Part shown: piece by piece, positions 11,455-23,596 of the stretch | Numbering within the stretch: the first letter of the stretch is position 1 | Layout: every line of letters begins with the position of its first letter | Assembly (NCBI GenBank): GCA_934045905.1 | Contig: OW203771.1 | Location: 20,654,069 to 20,718,068, forward strand | DNA length: 64,000 bases | Direction of reading: 5' to 3' | DNA from: Leuctra nigra | Taxonomy: Eukaryota > Arthropoda > Insecta > Plecoptera > Leuctridae | The notes under the pieces: generated by a model | Told to the model about the DNA's origin: nothing | Databases searched by the model: none | Seen by the model: the letters and a program-made list of their open reading frames with translations, nothing else | Position numbers and translations under genes: made by a program

Positions 11455-12807
11455 TATTAACCCCACTTTATCACTATAATTCATTTCTCGTCTGATCAAC
11501 TCTCTGTCGATTTCTAGCAAAATCGATATTATAATCTCACCAGAATTGTCCGTTATAACGCTTTATTATTTCCATGCATTACGATGACTCGCTAATCAAC
11601 ACGGAAATTCATTGTTTTGATATATAACGAGATATACTAAATTTCTTAAAGTATTTATTAAGCCACACATCGTTCATCACGCTTACGTGGAGAAATTATC
11701 GTCACACCTCTGACATCACTGTTGGGATAAATTATCATATGATTTCAGAAATTAAATAAAATAAATGCACGTGTATTTATCTTGAAGTATACAGCTTTTG
11801 TCTGCGCATGCATTATCTCCGGACTCGAAAGAGAGAAAAGTTTGTTTGCCATTAGATTTGTAAAAATTAAATTGTTTTGTGTATTTCTCCCATCTTGCTT
11901 GGGAGATTCATAATCTCTCTATATTTGGCAGTCGCATTACAAAACATTTTCCTCAATTATATTTAAAAACCCGTCCGTCCTCAAACAACAATGAAGCAAA
12001 CAAACAATATCATAATATCATCAAACACAGTCTAAATAACACACGCGTTTTCCTGTTTGCTTTGACTAGCAGTGTTTTTTTTCAGTGATTTTAAAATGAT
12101 TTTTTAAAACTTCTAATTTAAAAACCAAACACCCTTTCTCGTCTTTCAAAAAATCTCAACAACTCCAAAACTATTTTCTCCCAAAAAAAACATATCTAAC
12201 GAGCAAAGCTTTTCCAGAATAATCATCTCCCAGAAATCCGCCTGTCTCACTAGAAAACTTTTCATTTCATTCTTTTTAACACGAAATTATTTTCACGTGT
12301 TGATGGGTACATTGAAATCCCCTGGTATGAATCGCCGAAAACTATGGGCCAGCTCCATTAGTCTGATTGCTTCTGTTCGCCCCTGATGAGTTCCCACAGA
12401 CTCTTTGTGTTTCGAAAACATGCTTTCAATTCCAAGATGGCTGGCATGAGCTTTTGATATGCCTAATAATATGCAAGCTCCTTTATGAAGATACGCGCTT
12501 CTCTGTTTTCTTTGTAAATATTTCGTTTTTGGTATGTAGATTTTAATCCGGCTTTCAATGCTGCTTTTGGAACGGACAAATGTCTGTTGGAATAACATTT
12601 TCATAAATGTTAGTCGTTGCTATGTTTGGCGATATTTCCTGTCACGGTGTTTGATCCTATTCGTTTGAAACGAGCGTCTCTTTTGATACATTTACACAGT
12701 CTAAACTGTTTTTTCCGGTTGGTCGTATTCAGAACGTTCCACTAATCAACCAGAATTTTGTCAATTTTGTGCAATATTAATTCCGCAATTTGAGGACTCA
12801 ACTTTCA
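11455..12807. other. No recognisable gene
   Basis: AT-rich sequence. The - strand frame 12293-12604 (103 residues) lacks any domain I recognise and has no splice or family support, so it is not called. Confidence 0.4.
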
Positions 12808-12912
12808 GGGACCGGTTTAAACCAGTAGTTAAATTTAAACGCTCATTCAAGGAATGTCATTGGTTGTTGCCATGACAATAGTGTCCTTATCAACTGTTTA
12901 AAATGTTGTAGT
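12808..12912 (-). repeat. Dispersed repeat family A, copy 2
   Basis: Reverse-complement match to 1737-1838. On the + strand it reads AAACCAGTAGTTAAATTTAA, then CAAGGAATGTCATTGGTTGT, then CTTATCAACTGTTTAAAA. It starts next to GGGACCGGTTT, similar to the GACCGG end of the copy near 27.8 kb. Confidence 0.65.
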
Positions 12913-13150
12913 TAGATTATTGTAAAATTGGCTTAAACATCTGATGAATATTTATAATTTATACAAATCGGTACATTACGTATTGAGGACCGATATGGAG
13001 TTTTATATCTTTAAGACAACCTGAACACGTAATCATATATTCACGTTTAATTTATTGATGTATTGCATGTATAAATTTTAATCAGATAAAGATCAGGCAA
13101 ACTACTCAGTACTCTCAATCTAATTATTTTTCAGATTTTACAAATGGTGA

Positions 13151-13338
13151 CAGATGTTGGATTTTTTTTTACTTTTTTGTTGAACGAGTCGTACTAAACA
13201 AATAAGAAAAATATATGATCTTGCTTTTAAAACTTATAGAAGATTCTTCTTGGGATACTTAGAAGGTACATAACCCCACCCGAGACGTTCGCTACACCTA
13301 TTTTTAATTATTTCCAAGACGTCACTCCCACTCCACCA
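13151..13338 (+). repeat. Dispersed repeat family B, copy 1
   Basis: Closely matches 22751-22942. Shared phrases include CAGATGTTGGATTTTTTTT, GTACTAAACAAATAA, CTTGCTTTTAAAACTTA, GAAGATTCTTCTT and TTTTTAATTATTTCCAAGAC. There are no inverted ends and no reading frame. It may be a SINE or MITE fragment. Only the repetition itself is certain. Confidence 0.75.
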
Positions 13339-14822
13339 CGACCTCATCCAAAAAATCCCAGACATCTTAGTAATGAACCCCTTGACTCCAAAGATGGCGG
13401 CGATATTTCGACAATGAAAAGTGTTACGTCATCGTCTGGATTCTCTCGCTCTCTCTCTCTCATCGGGCGGTAGAAAAACGAGGTAGAAAATCTTCTAGCT
13501 TGCTCAGCGGTTCTTGAGCACTTTTACCGAGCGAGCCGCAGTGGTGGTTCGGCTCGTTAGACTAAGTTCCGCGAACTTCCTAGAGGTGGCGCCATTAGCG
13601 TAATGGTTGCTGAGAGTGATTATGTAGGATATCGAAAACGTGTATTTTATTCGTTTTTCACCTAAGTACATCTTTGAGAATGTTTTATTGTTATTTGTGT
13701 TATTTGTATAGCTCGGTTTCGCCAAGAAAAAAGTAAGGTACTTATTCTGACCTAGTTGGTTGGTTACCGTCAGTTCATGATAAATCTTTGCAACTGCTTC
13801 AATGAATTACATGCACAAAGGCACTCCCTTCAGGGTTAGTCTGCACATTGAAAAGCGATTCTTTGTTGTTTCTGAACTAAAAAATATTTTGTGAGCTGCT
13901 GATCCATATAGTTTGAATAACAGGGGAAAACACGTGATAAGGTTATGTATGTTTTTGCAAGTGTTTCTATTCGCATTTACACAAATAATATCATCGTCAT
14001 GTTTAAACTGTATTAAAATTGTTTATGTCGACAGTTTAGATTTTTCTCTTGGAATCAACTTCTTTCGGGACAATATAACAACAAACTTTCAATCAAGCGT
14101 AACTTTTAAGCGAAACTGTTGCTAAAAATAATGCGATTCTAGTTTAAAGACAAGTTAATGTAATAAATTTGAAAAAATAAATATAGTTTATTTTTTATTG
14201 AAACAATTAACAATGCAAGCTTCAAGTACATACTTGGTGATTTTTTTTATTTCTAACTGCATTTTACACAATCGTTTTTACCTGCCTTTGCCCTAACTCA
14301 TATGTAATGGTGACGCCAGCCATTTTTGAAAAAGAATATTCTTCACCAAAACACTATTTGTGGATTTCAGTTGATCATTCCAAAATTGTGCAACGCAAAA
14401 TACAGCAAATTGACTTCAGGCGTTCTGCGGCTAAGTTACAGAGTTCTTTTACGACTTGACTGTCGTTTGCCCAATTTCCCCTACATTGTAAGTTTATTTT
14501 TCATAATGGGATAAAAAATATTCCTAACACAAACTCCAGGTAAAGTGTGTGAGGGAATGAAGCAATTTAAGACTATTTCACACTTCCCAACTTTTGATCT
14601 TACACAAAGTTTATAACAGTATATAAACTCATTCTCATTATGCATGAACCTTCAGTTTTCACGTCTGATTTTGGAAACAAAGCGTGACCGAGTGTAAGAA
14701 CACAAGACGCGAATTTTCCGGCTCGTAATTTTCCTCTCTAATCCGACTTTTCCTCGTCTCGAGTCGTTGGTGAAAATCTCCGGCGTCGCCTCGCCATTGT
14801 GTCTCGAGTGACGTCGCGACGG
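13339..14822. other. No recognisable gene
   Basis: Mostly AT-rich. There is a short CT-rich microsatellite near 13441-13463 and a moderately GC-rich stretch at 13500-13600. Open frames are short and unrecognised. Confidence 0.4.
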
Positions 14823-14902
14823 AGTTTTCCGACGCCCTCGTGGAAAGCGAGACGCAGTTTTCCACCGACGCCCTTGAGGAAAGCGAGACGGTGATTTTCC
14901 GA
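14823..14902 (+). repeat. Short CpG-rich tandem repeat
   Basis: About two and a half copies of a 32-36 bp unit containing AGTTTTCC, GACGCCCT and GGAAAGCGAGACG follow each other. The surrounding block 14700-14940 is CpG-rich in an AT-rich setting, which could mark a promoter, but no gene start can be tied to it. Confidence 0.55.
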
Positions 14903-14949
14903 GTGTTTGTTGCTTCGTCGGAAAATCGAGGGCTTTGTTATATCCCGAA

Positions 14950-17841
14950 AAAAAATGTTTGGTTCTTTTGAATTTCCTGCGTTATGCAGATCGTTGAGTG
15001 GTCTGAAACCTTTTTTTACCTAAAGGTGTACGTGGCACGAAAAAATATATTTTTGGGGATTATAAGTGGTTTTCTTTTGTTATTTGTTTTGGGAGTCTCG
15101 GAGACGTTCTTTAGAGATTTTCTAATGAGAGTAGAAGCATTTTCTGAGGTACTTTGCTTTTAAGGACTAGATGGCTATGGATGGTAAAGCTCACGGTAGC
15201 ATTCCGGAGTCCTATAGGCTCGATTTGTGTTTCATAATTATGACAAATTTGTTGGCCACTCTCTTTTTCAGTTGCCATTATCTTTACTAACCACCAAGAA
15301 TATTCAATCTTTATTTTCTTCATTTGCATTTAGAAAAGACAAAAATACCACATTCCCAACACTGTTCTAAATGTCTTGCCTCACTCCATACACTAAACGA
15401 CTAGCACACAACTCTTCCCCATGCCCTAAACTATGTTTTCATACGTGTATTCTTCTTCTCTATACCCTGAAGACACTTTGAGCTCTACAAAACGCTTTCG
15501 CTTTCTTTTCCCGCACCCACTCTCGAGACGTCAACCCTTAAGCTGCTGTTCCGCGTATCTTTGATCTCACAGAGCGACGCCAGGCGCCGCGGGCGTCGTC
15601 GACGTCTTTGAAGACAATATTTATACAAACAGTGTCGACTATGTTTACCGTGCTTTGATGAGAGACTTAAGATAATATATGAATTGAGGGTTGACGTTTG
15701 ATTGCACGTGTGTTTGTGATCCGTCCTTGAGCGTGTTTTGTTTGCGATTGACGTGTTGATGAAGCGCTTGAGATAAGTCAGGATGTGTGTTTCAGACGTC
15801 TTGAAAGATCAAAAGAGTCCTGGATCATTTCTGCACGAGAGAAAGGAAATAAGGATTCATATACTAGGAAATGTGCGTGGTTTTATTATTTATGTTGTCA
15901 CATCACAAGTTCGTCCTGGATTCGGGGGTATGCTTCTTGTTTGAGTATTTTTGCATGTGAGGTGTATTTTTACGGTTTAATAATGTAAAAACGCATCAAT
16001 ATCCCATGGGGCCTATTTGTTTGGATTCTATTCCTCTTCTAAATTTTACTATACGCAAGAATATATTCATCTTTTATTGATATAGGAACGGTGTTTTCAT
16101 ATTTTTGAGCATATTTACGTAAGAGTTTTACTAATTTGTTTAGTGTATTTTTGGGCCATTTTTATGTTTCCAAATAATATGAAATGTATATGTTTCTATA
16201 TATAAGAATGGTTTTGTTTTTTTCTTCAGTCAAGTATAAAATACAGTATCGACCTTTTGACAAATCGCTATAATCATTGATTTTAGAAGCTGTCATCTAG
16301 TAGAAGGCAAACTTAATTGCATCTGAATTCTTATGATGTGTATGACTCTGATTTTGAAAAGAATTGTCCAGAGAGACGAGACAAATTTAAATCCACATCC
16401 CCAAATGCATAATGGCGCTTCTTAAACAAATATTTGAATCCCAAATTATTTAAAGTGCTGTTTTAATCCTAAAAAATCTCCGCATATAAAATTGATAATA
16501 TTAAATAAATCTCCTCGACTTATAGCTTCAAGGGTTTACTTCATCTCTTTTTCGAACGGCGTATTCTTCTAGATGTCCTCATCGTTTATTCATACCTGTC
16601 GACTTCTTTGCTTTTGTAATATCTTCTTCATGTCTTATAGACGAACGCCATTCATCTGGATGAGGAAAGGATGTATTTTTAATCACGCCAAATCGCCGAC
16701 TTTGTTTCCTCGTATCTCGATCTCAACAAGTTATTAGATTCTTTGAATGAAATACTTGCACGACATTGCAGTCGCTTTGCAGAACTTTGATCGTATCTCG
16801 TTCCTCATTCATGCAGAATAGAATGTTTCTTTCGGATTTCAAATATGTTTGAATTTTATATGAATGCGTTTCGTTTTGTTGTCACTCAGTTTTATGTGAC
16901 ACAGATATTTCTCATCTTATATTTGCTGATTATATGATATGCATTTGACAAATTAAATACAGGAAAACGTTCGCAAGGGAGTTTTTGTCGTTCTAGCAAT
17001 GATCTGCAAGAGTTTCTGATGGGTATATATAGACCTTGGATCTAGAGTGTAAGAGATTCAGTAATTTGATATTGAAATATATTGGTCTTGGTGTAGTTAT
17101 GTCGTTATTAGTTTTCCGAATATTAAAAATCCTACAATTTTGAACGGTTTTTATCAAAATCGTTTAGGTAGGTATGTGACGTTACAATTTTTCAATTTGA
17201 CTAGTTACTCTTTTAAGTGATAGGCATTTTAATTTTCGTTTAATGTACGGTTTTTAATATAAATTCAGTCCACTGTTTCTAGTGACACTGTTGATCGAGT
17301 TGGCAAATTTCAGATTGATTGGAGGAGATGTCATGGACAGTTCCACACGAAAGGACGGAGAGAAACAGAAGTTGCCTCCTCAAAATTACATCACTTTCAT
17401 TTGGTTTTGCGGACCCGAGTTCCCTGCCTGGTACAAGCAATCATTTTTATTTCATATTTGTTTGTACCTACTAGTTTATTTGGGCATATCAAATATTTGT
17501 GTCCATTTTACCTCACTTTAATATTGGTTTTTCAAATGTTTTACCTTCATTACAGGTATACTTTCAACACCAGATGCAGAGTAAAGCCAAACATGTAACC
17601 ACAATGGAAGTGGGCACATGGGTAAAACTTCACCACATAGAACATCTATTATACATTTCTATCGTAGTTTTCAATGAATACTTTAAATACATTGGTTTAG
17701 ATATTTTCAATTAATAGGTTTTTTACTGATGGTATTTTGTATTAATTGTTAATCCAACATTTCTGTAACTCAGAGGTAGAAGGCCGGAAGTTTGTGTTCT
17801 TGATTTTGCGTTGTACCAGCTCTATCAGTTGCCATGACTGA
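14950..17841. other. No recognisable gene
   Basis: AT-rich non-coding sequence with a small CpG-rich patch near 15560-15605. Short frames such as 15785-15988 and 17282-17521 carry no recognisable domain. Confidence 0.45.
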
Positions 17842-18455
17842 TTGAGCGAGCGAAGCGAGCGTCTCCTTTTGGCTCATTTGGCACGGACCTCTGTTTTTTT
17901 TTGTGTATTTTTTTGTCTGTTACTGAGGCTATACATGTCACAGTTTTTCTTCGATCGAGCTGAAATTTTGCAAACATGTTCGGACATTCTCTGGGCGTTG
18001 CTGACCCTAAATTTATTTGAAATCCATTCATTGGTTAAAATTTAAATAAATATCTCCTGACAGGCTGAAAAATGAAAACGGTCTTCGATAATTCTGATCA
18101 AACCCATATTTTGCATGATCATTAAGACCTTAATATTGTCTCTTATTTTACAAAATTTCATCCCAATCAGTTAAGAACGTTTGAACGTATTGACATTTTT
18201 AATATCTGTCAGTTATGAAGTATCGAAATGAATGTTTTCCAGTGCCAATTGAATTGATTATGATTTGCTTTATGAACCAGGGTGCTTAGATGCTATTTTA
18301 AAGTTTCGATGAAAAGCAAATACTTTTATGTTGATATCATATTTCAATTCAATATGGATGTATATGTTTTATGTGCGTTGTGTACGCATTTCCGGTTCGA
18401 GAATTTGCACGTACCCGTGCTCGCTCATCAACGCGTTACACTGAGCGTGTTCCTA
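17842..18455 (-). mobile_element. GAGCGAGC-family element, subfamily 2
   Basis: Reverse oriented. The tail complement GAGCGAGCGAAGCGAGCGTC is at the left and the head complement TCATCAACGCGTTACACTGA is at the right. The body has phrases such as GATCGAGCTGAAATTTTGCA. It matches 33505-34118 along its length in opposite orientation, and both differ from the 8-10 kb copies in the tail (GAAGCGAGC rather than GTAGCGAGC) and the body. No coding capacity. Confidence 0.75.
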
Positions 18456-19214
18456 GTGTCAACAAAATATACCTCAGTTATTATATTGAAGTATTCTGCT
18501 ACACGATAATTTGGGTCACTTACAAATATGATTGGATGAAGACAAAATAACTGGTTTTTCAATAACCAATAAAAAATGGACTTGCGGCCTTTTACTACTG
18601 AGGTACAGAGTTTATCAAAGTTAAACTCAGTTGCCATTACTGTGATTCCCGTTTCACATCATGCATCAACTATTTCACCGATGTCAATGCAAAGCCGGGC
18701 GAAGAAAGTTTTTTTTATTGTTGCCAATTTGTAGGAATATGAGTGAAGTTGTGCTTTATTCCCTTCGGTACTCGACGTAACTTCCCGTAATCTTCCCGAC
18801 TTCTCCTCCCCCTCCCCCTCTTCCTCTCATATCCTGGAAACACCAATTCCAGACATGAAGAACAATAGCGTGTCAATTTGCTCTCCCGGTGTGCAAGAAA
18901 CTCTTGCACAACTTATGAAAATATTCTCCTTTCTTTTCACGTTTTCCCCATCCCATGTTTCTCAACTTTATCATTTTCAACACTTTGTAACTCAATATGT
19001 GCAACTTCCTCTTGCTATGAAATACTCTGCGCGGCCGCATTACACTTGCGCAGGACAATTTCCACGGAATGTTCAAATAACGAATGCGGGTAGCGTTTGA
19101 GAATTGGCATCCAAATATCCGGGTTCTATTCCATATTTGTATTTGTTTTTTGATACGTGCCCTAACCACCATAACCTCAATGTTTCCGATTTAAATCATG
19201 CGAAACACATTCCA
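18456..19214. other. No recognisable gene
   Basis: Mixed AT-rich sequence with a pyrimidine-rich stretch at 18795-18840. Overlapping short frames on both strands lack recognisable content. Confidence 0.4.
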
Positions 19215-19581
19215 TGAAAAAATGAAACACTTCTCGTGTCCAGTTTCCGAGATAAATTGATTTTTCTCAACCATGGTCTTATGGCGGAAAAAGAAAATCG
19301 TGTTATTTTTAAGCTAAAATGAAGATCTATTTTTTGTGTCGATAGATTTGAACGGAATTTTTTCTTATGGTAGACATATGAACATCTATCAGGAAAAAAA
19401 TTTAAAACAATATATTTTAATACAATATAATACAATATATTTAATACAATATTTAAAACGTGTTCTATTTTAAAAGTTATAAACCAAATTCGAAATTATC
19501 TTCCTATACCTCCCATGTTAAAGTTTTGTTATTCTCAAAAGACATAAAATTCAAAACTCATTCGTTGGATCGGAGTTGCAA
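19215..19581 (+). repeat. Dispersed repeat family C, copy 1
   Basis: Matches 36606-36940 over its length. Shared phrases include AACACTTCTCGTGTC, CTTATGGCGGA, AATGAAGATCTA, AAAAGTTATAAA and GTGAAAGTTTTGTTA-like text. An AT-rich stretch at 19410-19460 is expanded here. No coding frame. The element type is unknown. Confidence 0.7.
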
Positions 19582-20267
19582 ACTACATGACATTAAATGA
19601 TACGGTTTCCTTAAATACCTATAGTTGAAATGTAGGTAAACGTTTTTTGAACTTGTAATTTCAAGAAAAAATATTTTTGTGTATATCGATCGATTGCTCA
19701 CAATCACAATTACAGGTGTTCATTTCGATGTTAATAAATTGCTAGAAACTCGAGGTCAATTTTTCAACCTCTACGGCAGTAGTTCCCTAACTTGTTCTTT
19801 TCTTGGGCTCCAAGTCGGAACACGTCTAATGGGTGAGCGGCTAATTTGTTATCAATGGCTTTGGGATCCAAAGAACATTATATTTAGTTTCCGCCTAAAT
19901 ACCACCGTAGCCAAATTACTCCAAACACTTTTCTGGGGTTAAGCAACTCATTTGCCCCCTAAAACAAAGGAACTGGTCCCTATGCTGGTCCATAGCCATA
20001 TCCATAGCCATTAACCATGGACATGTCTACTCTTACATGCTCTTTCAATGTCCCTACGTGTTTGTATTTTTGTGTTCCTTCTCAAATATTACTATTTATG
20101 CTAATAATCATTACTTTCAATCAATCCAATCATATTCAAAACCTATAGATGCAGTCCATTCTCATTATTCACTTTCAAACCAAACATTGGTACATTGGTA
20201 CCCATGGACACAAACATTGGTATACCTACATGTCTATGATTTATCTATAAATTTCGGTATTTGAGGC
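19582..20267. other. No recognisable gene
   Basis: AT-rich sequence. Local short repeats such as CCATAGCCATATCCATAGCC near 19990 and ACATTGGTAC near 20185 are minor. Confidence 0.4.
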
Positions 20268-20605
20268 CTGGGTAAGCGAACGGAAAAAGCAGGTTCGTCA
20301 AAGCGAATTTTGAAATTTCTATTCACGCTGACAAAATTTTAAAAAAATCGGATAGTAAAGACCCATTACAACCTAATTGACTAAATATTGCCATAGACTG
20401 GAGTACTTTATGACACTTGGTACGACTTCAAAGTGTTAATACAATTATTTTACCAAATAGATCGTATTTAACACTTTGAGGTCGTACCAGAAGTCATAGT
20501 ATGGCATTATTTAGTCTATTAGGTTGTAATGGGTCGTGTTAGCGTGAAAATAAATTTAAAAAAAATCGCTTTGACAAACCGTGCTTTTCCCGTTCGCTTA
20601 CCCAG
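20268..20605. mobile_element. MITE with long inverted ends
   Basis: The ends CTGGGTAAGCGAACGGAAAA and its complement bound a 338-bp palindromic element. The pairing continues inward through CCCATTACAACCTAATTGAC and GGTACGACTTCAAAGTGTTA. No target duplication is evident and no protein is encoded, so the superfamily is unassigned. Confidence 0.8.
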
Positions 20606-20639
20606 TGTTAATTTATTACAAGCTTTTACAAACTTTTCG

Positions 20640-20910
20640 GCCTGGTCCGCGGTGTCCCTGTAGGCACAGTTCGGGAACCACTACAGTGTAGGACGTAAAC
20701 GTCCAGTGTAATATGGCCTCGCTCGTTACGGCGGCAACGCGAAGGGTTTTTTCGCCCTCCTCGGGCGGCCCGCCGAGGATATGTTGGCAATTTCGTCCCC
20801 GTGTAAAACGTTGTTCTGTTCGCGGGAATTCGCCCTCGATTGCCCGCGGACCCGACGACGATCTGCCCCTGGAGAATTCCGAGGGAATTGAGTCGCCGAT
20901 GTGAAATCTT
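20640..20910. other. GC- and CpG-rich block of unknown role
   Basis: This block is much richer in GC than its flanks. Frames stay open on both strands (+ 20713-20904, - 20616-21020) as expected for GC-rich DNA with few TA-containing stops. No domain is recognisable in either. It might be a promoter island, an exon or old retrotransposon DNA. I cannot choose between these. Confidence 0.3.
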
Positions 20911-21082
20911 AACACTTTCAAAGTAAGCCGATGAAAGAGGAACATGAATGTGGGAGGAAGATTGGGCCTATTTATTTTATTATGTGTTTTTGGGGAAATT
21001 GCTGTTGGTCCTATACACAAAAACTAGTCGCGTTCTTGTTATTTAAAATAATCCGATTGACTGAATAGGAATAATGTACTTA

Positions 21083-21807
21083 CAACTATTATCGTGTCTT
21101 CAGACATCACGCAGCTGGAACACAAAACACAATACACTGCTAGCAAGCGACGTCCAATAGTGTTCTATATGCATGGATGATTTGACTCAATAAGATCACA
21201 ACTATCAACGTGTCTTCAGACATCACGCAGCTAGAACACAAGACACAATACACTGCTAGCAAGCGACGTCCAATAGTGTTCTATATGCATGGATGATTTG
21301 ACTCAATAAGATCACAACTATCAACGTGTCTTCAGACATCACGCAGCTAGAACACAAGACACAATACACTGCTAGCAAGCGACGTCCAATAGTGTTCTAT
21401 ATGCATGGATGATTTGACTCAATAAGATCACAATTACTATCAACGTGTCTTCAGACATCACGCAGCTGGAACACAAGACACAATACACTACTAGCAAGCG
21501 ACGTCCAATAGTGTTCTATATGCATGGATGATTTGACTCAATAAGATCACAACTATCAACGTGTCTTCAGACATCACGCAGCTAGAACACAAGACACAAT
21601 ACACTGCTAGCAAGCGACGTCCAATAGTGTTCTATATGCATGGATGATTTGACTCAATAAGATCACAACTATCAACGTGTCTTCAGACATCACGCAGCTA
21701 GAACACAAGACACAATACACTGCTAGCAAGCGACGTCCAATAGTGTTCTATATGCATGGATGATTTGACTCAATAAGATCACAACTATCAACGTGTCTTC
21801 AGACTTG
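21083..21807 (+). repeat. 116-bp tandem array, about six copies
   Basis: The unit starts around GATCACAACTATCAACGTGT and includes CAGACATCACGCAGCT, CTGCTAGCAAGCGACGTCCA and ATATGCATGGATGATTTGAC. Unit starts fall at 21194, 21310, 21426, 21545, 21661 and 21777. One unit is 119 bp because of an ATT insertion, and the last unit is partial. Copies are nearly identical, so the array is young or homogenised. No frame is conserved. Confidence 0.95.
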
Positions 21808-22750
21808 TTCTAAATCTTTCTCACATCAGTTGGTGAAACTTGGAGTGAAACTGAATCAAAATCATCAACTTCTCTTGTCGATTTGTTCTCACGTCACGTT
21901 TGCAACACCGGGAGTTTGCGACTGATTAAAAAACTTTCCGCCAAACGACGCGCAGCCACTTTATAAATCGACGGCGGAGTCAATGACGAGGACTCGAGTT
22001 CTTTTGATAAAGTTTGATCGCAACGCATAGTGCCGTTTCCCCGCGGACGACGCGCCATTAAATACCAATGTGGAGACATTCCTGCGAGGTGGAAAGCTTT
22101 GCGTTGCTTTTATCGCCCATTTCAGGGCATAAAACGATGTGTTTTATGTTTAAGTAGTTTTATTTGTCTGTCCGTTGATTTTGTGCAGTTTGTTGTTTTT
22201 CGGATATAAATTTAAAACGGATTCATTGCTTATTCATGGCGTCGTGAAGGAATTTGGGTTTAAATGGAGACAGATCGTTATTCAGATTTATACTGGAATA
22301 TTGTCTATTAGGTACTTCAATTTGTCTTCTTATTTGAAAAATTTAATGATCCGTGCAAACTCAATGTTTTGTAACTTTTATATTTATGTTCATACGTATT
22401 GGATTTTTATCCAATTTATACATATATTTATCAATACATTTTAAATTCATGAACAGAATGTAAGTAAATTTTTTGATTTTTTCCCAATTCAATCTAATAA
22501 TTTTTTATAGGAAAATTCCAACGCAAGTGATCAGTGGAAGATTGAGAAGTGGCTTGGGAGGGGATTTCGGAAATGAGGAGATACTATTAGTATTAGTAAC
22601 AAGAGAGTGTGTATACCAGTACAATGCTTGTTAAAACGACTTCCCTTTGAAAACTGTGTTTTAAATTTTGTACTTCGATCATGCTGGAAGGGGGAAAGCT
22701 TGGGATTGCCGTCGTTTCCTGAAGAAAATGATCGAAGAATTTTCAGTTTT
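21808..22750. other. No recognisable gene
   Basis: Mixed sequence. The ends of 21894-22079 are CpG-richer but carry no recognisable protein. Confidence 0.4.
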
Positions 22751-22942
22751 CAGATGTTGGATTTTTTTTAACTTTTTTGTTGAATGAGTTGTACTAAACA
22801 AATAAAAAATATAGAATCTTGCTTTTAAAACTTAAAGAAGATTCTTCTTTGGGATACTTAGAATAAAGTACATAACCCTACCCGAGACTTTCGCTACACC
22901 TATTTTTAATTATTTCCAAGACGTCGCACTTCCACTCCACCA
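22751..22942 (+). repeat. Dispersed repeat family B, copy 2
   Basis: Near-identical counterpart of 13151-13338. Both begin CAGATGTTGGATTTTT and end near TCCACTCCACCA. It lies immediately upstream of the hAT-type MITE. Confidence 0.75.
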
Positions 22943-22973
22943 AGGTAACATGAGTGCTCGGTATTGTTGTAAG

Positions 22974-23335
22974 CAGGGACTGGAACCGGAACCCATAATT
23001 TTTTAGGTGCAACCGGAACCCTTATTAATATTACAATTATTTGGGTTCCATAACGGTTGGGTTCCTTCAATATTTAACTTCATTGAATTTTCACTTCATT
23101 GCCTTTCAAATCTAAAATTATTTACCACCATTTACTGATCTTCAAATAAATAATCACCGAGTGAAATTAATGTGAGACATTATTCTGAGCATGTAAGTTC
23201 CCAAAAGTCGGTTTAAAAAAATATTTGAATTATTGTCTGAATTTTATGGAACCGATTGGAACCCTTATGGAACCGAAATGGAACCGGAAACGGAAACGGA
23301 ACCGGAATCGATATTCATTTGGGTTCAAGTCCCTG
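22974..23335. mobile_element. hAT-type MITE just upstream of exon 1
   Basis: The 362-bp element has short inverted ends CAGGGACTGGAACC and its near complement GGGTTCAAGTCCCTG. CAGGG is a typical hAT terminus. The flanks GTTGTAAG (22966-22973) and GTTTGTAAG (23336-23344) are consistent with an 8-bp target duplication that has gained one T. The interior is rich in GGAACC/GGTTCC repeats, possible transposase-binding sites. It ends 45 bp before the 3' splice site of the exon at 23381. Confidence 0.8.
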
Positions 23336-23380
23336 GTTTGTAAGTCGACATGTTGTGACTCTGTAATGTCCATGTTGCAG

Positions 23381-23596
23381 TGCGGAGAACGCGGCTACCT
23401 GGAGGGTCTGGCGTCGCGCTACGCCGACCGCTTCTGCACGCACTACTGCGACGTCCTCGAGCATCTGGAGGACCTGCGACGCCGGGAGTGGGACGAACTG
23501 TCGCCCAGGATACGCGTCCTGGTGGCCGGGACGCCGGGGACGCCGCCCAGCGACGGGTACTCGCCGTGCGGCGTCGTCGGACAGCACTCCTCGCAC
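23381..23596 (+). CDS. Exon 1 (internal) of an unidentified four-exon gene
   Basis: A 216-bp exon encodes 72 residues in phase 0, starting CGERGYLEGLASRYADRF. It is bounded by a 3' splice site (CATGTTGCAG) and a 5' splice site (CAC then GTGAGT). The sequence is GC-rich with third-position bias, unlike the AT-rich flanks, which supports coding. Residues 12-45 are charged and probably helical, with Tyr, Cys and Arg/Glu-rich stretches. Residues 50-72 are Gly/Pro/Ser-rich and probably disordered. I do not recognise the family. There is no start codon of its own, so earlier exons must lie upstream. Confidence 0.8.

Noticed and set aside
12293..12604. 103-residue - strand frame
   Set aside because: Not recognisable and without phase-compatible neighbours. 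Length alone is not evidence in this window.
20616..21020. 134-residue - strand and 63-residue + strand frames in the GC-rich block
   Set aside because: Opposing frames in GC-rich DNA are expected by chance. No domain or splice context was found.
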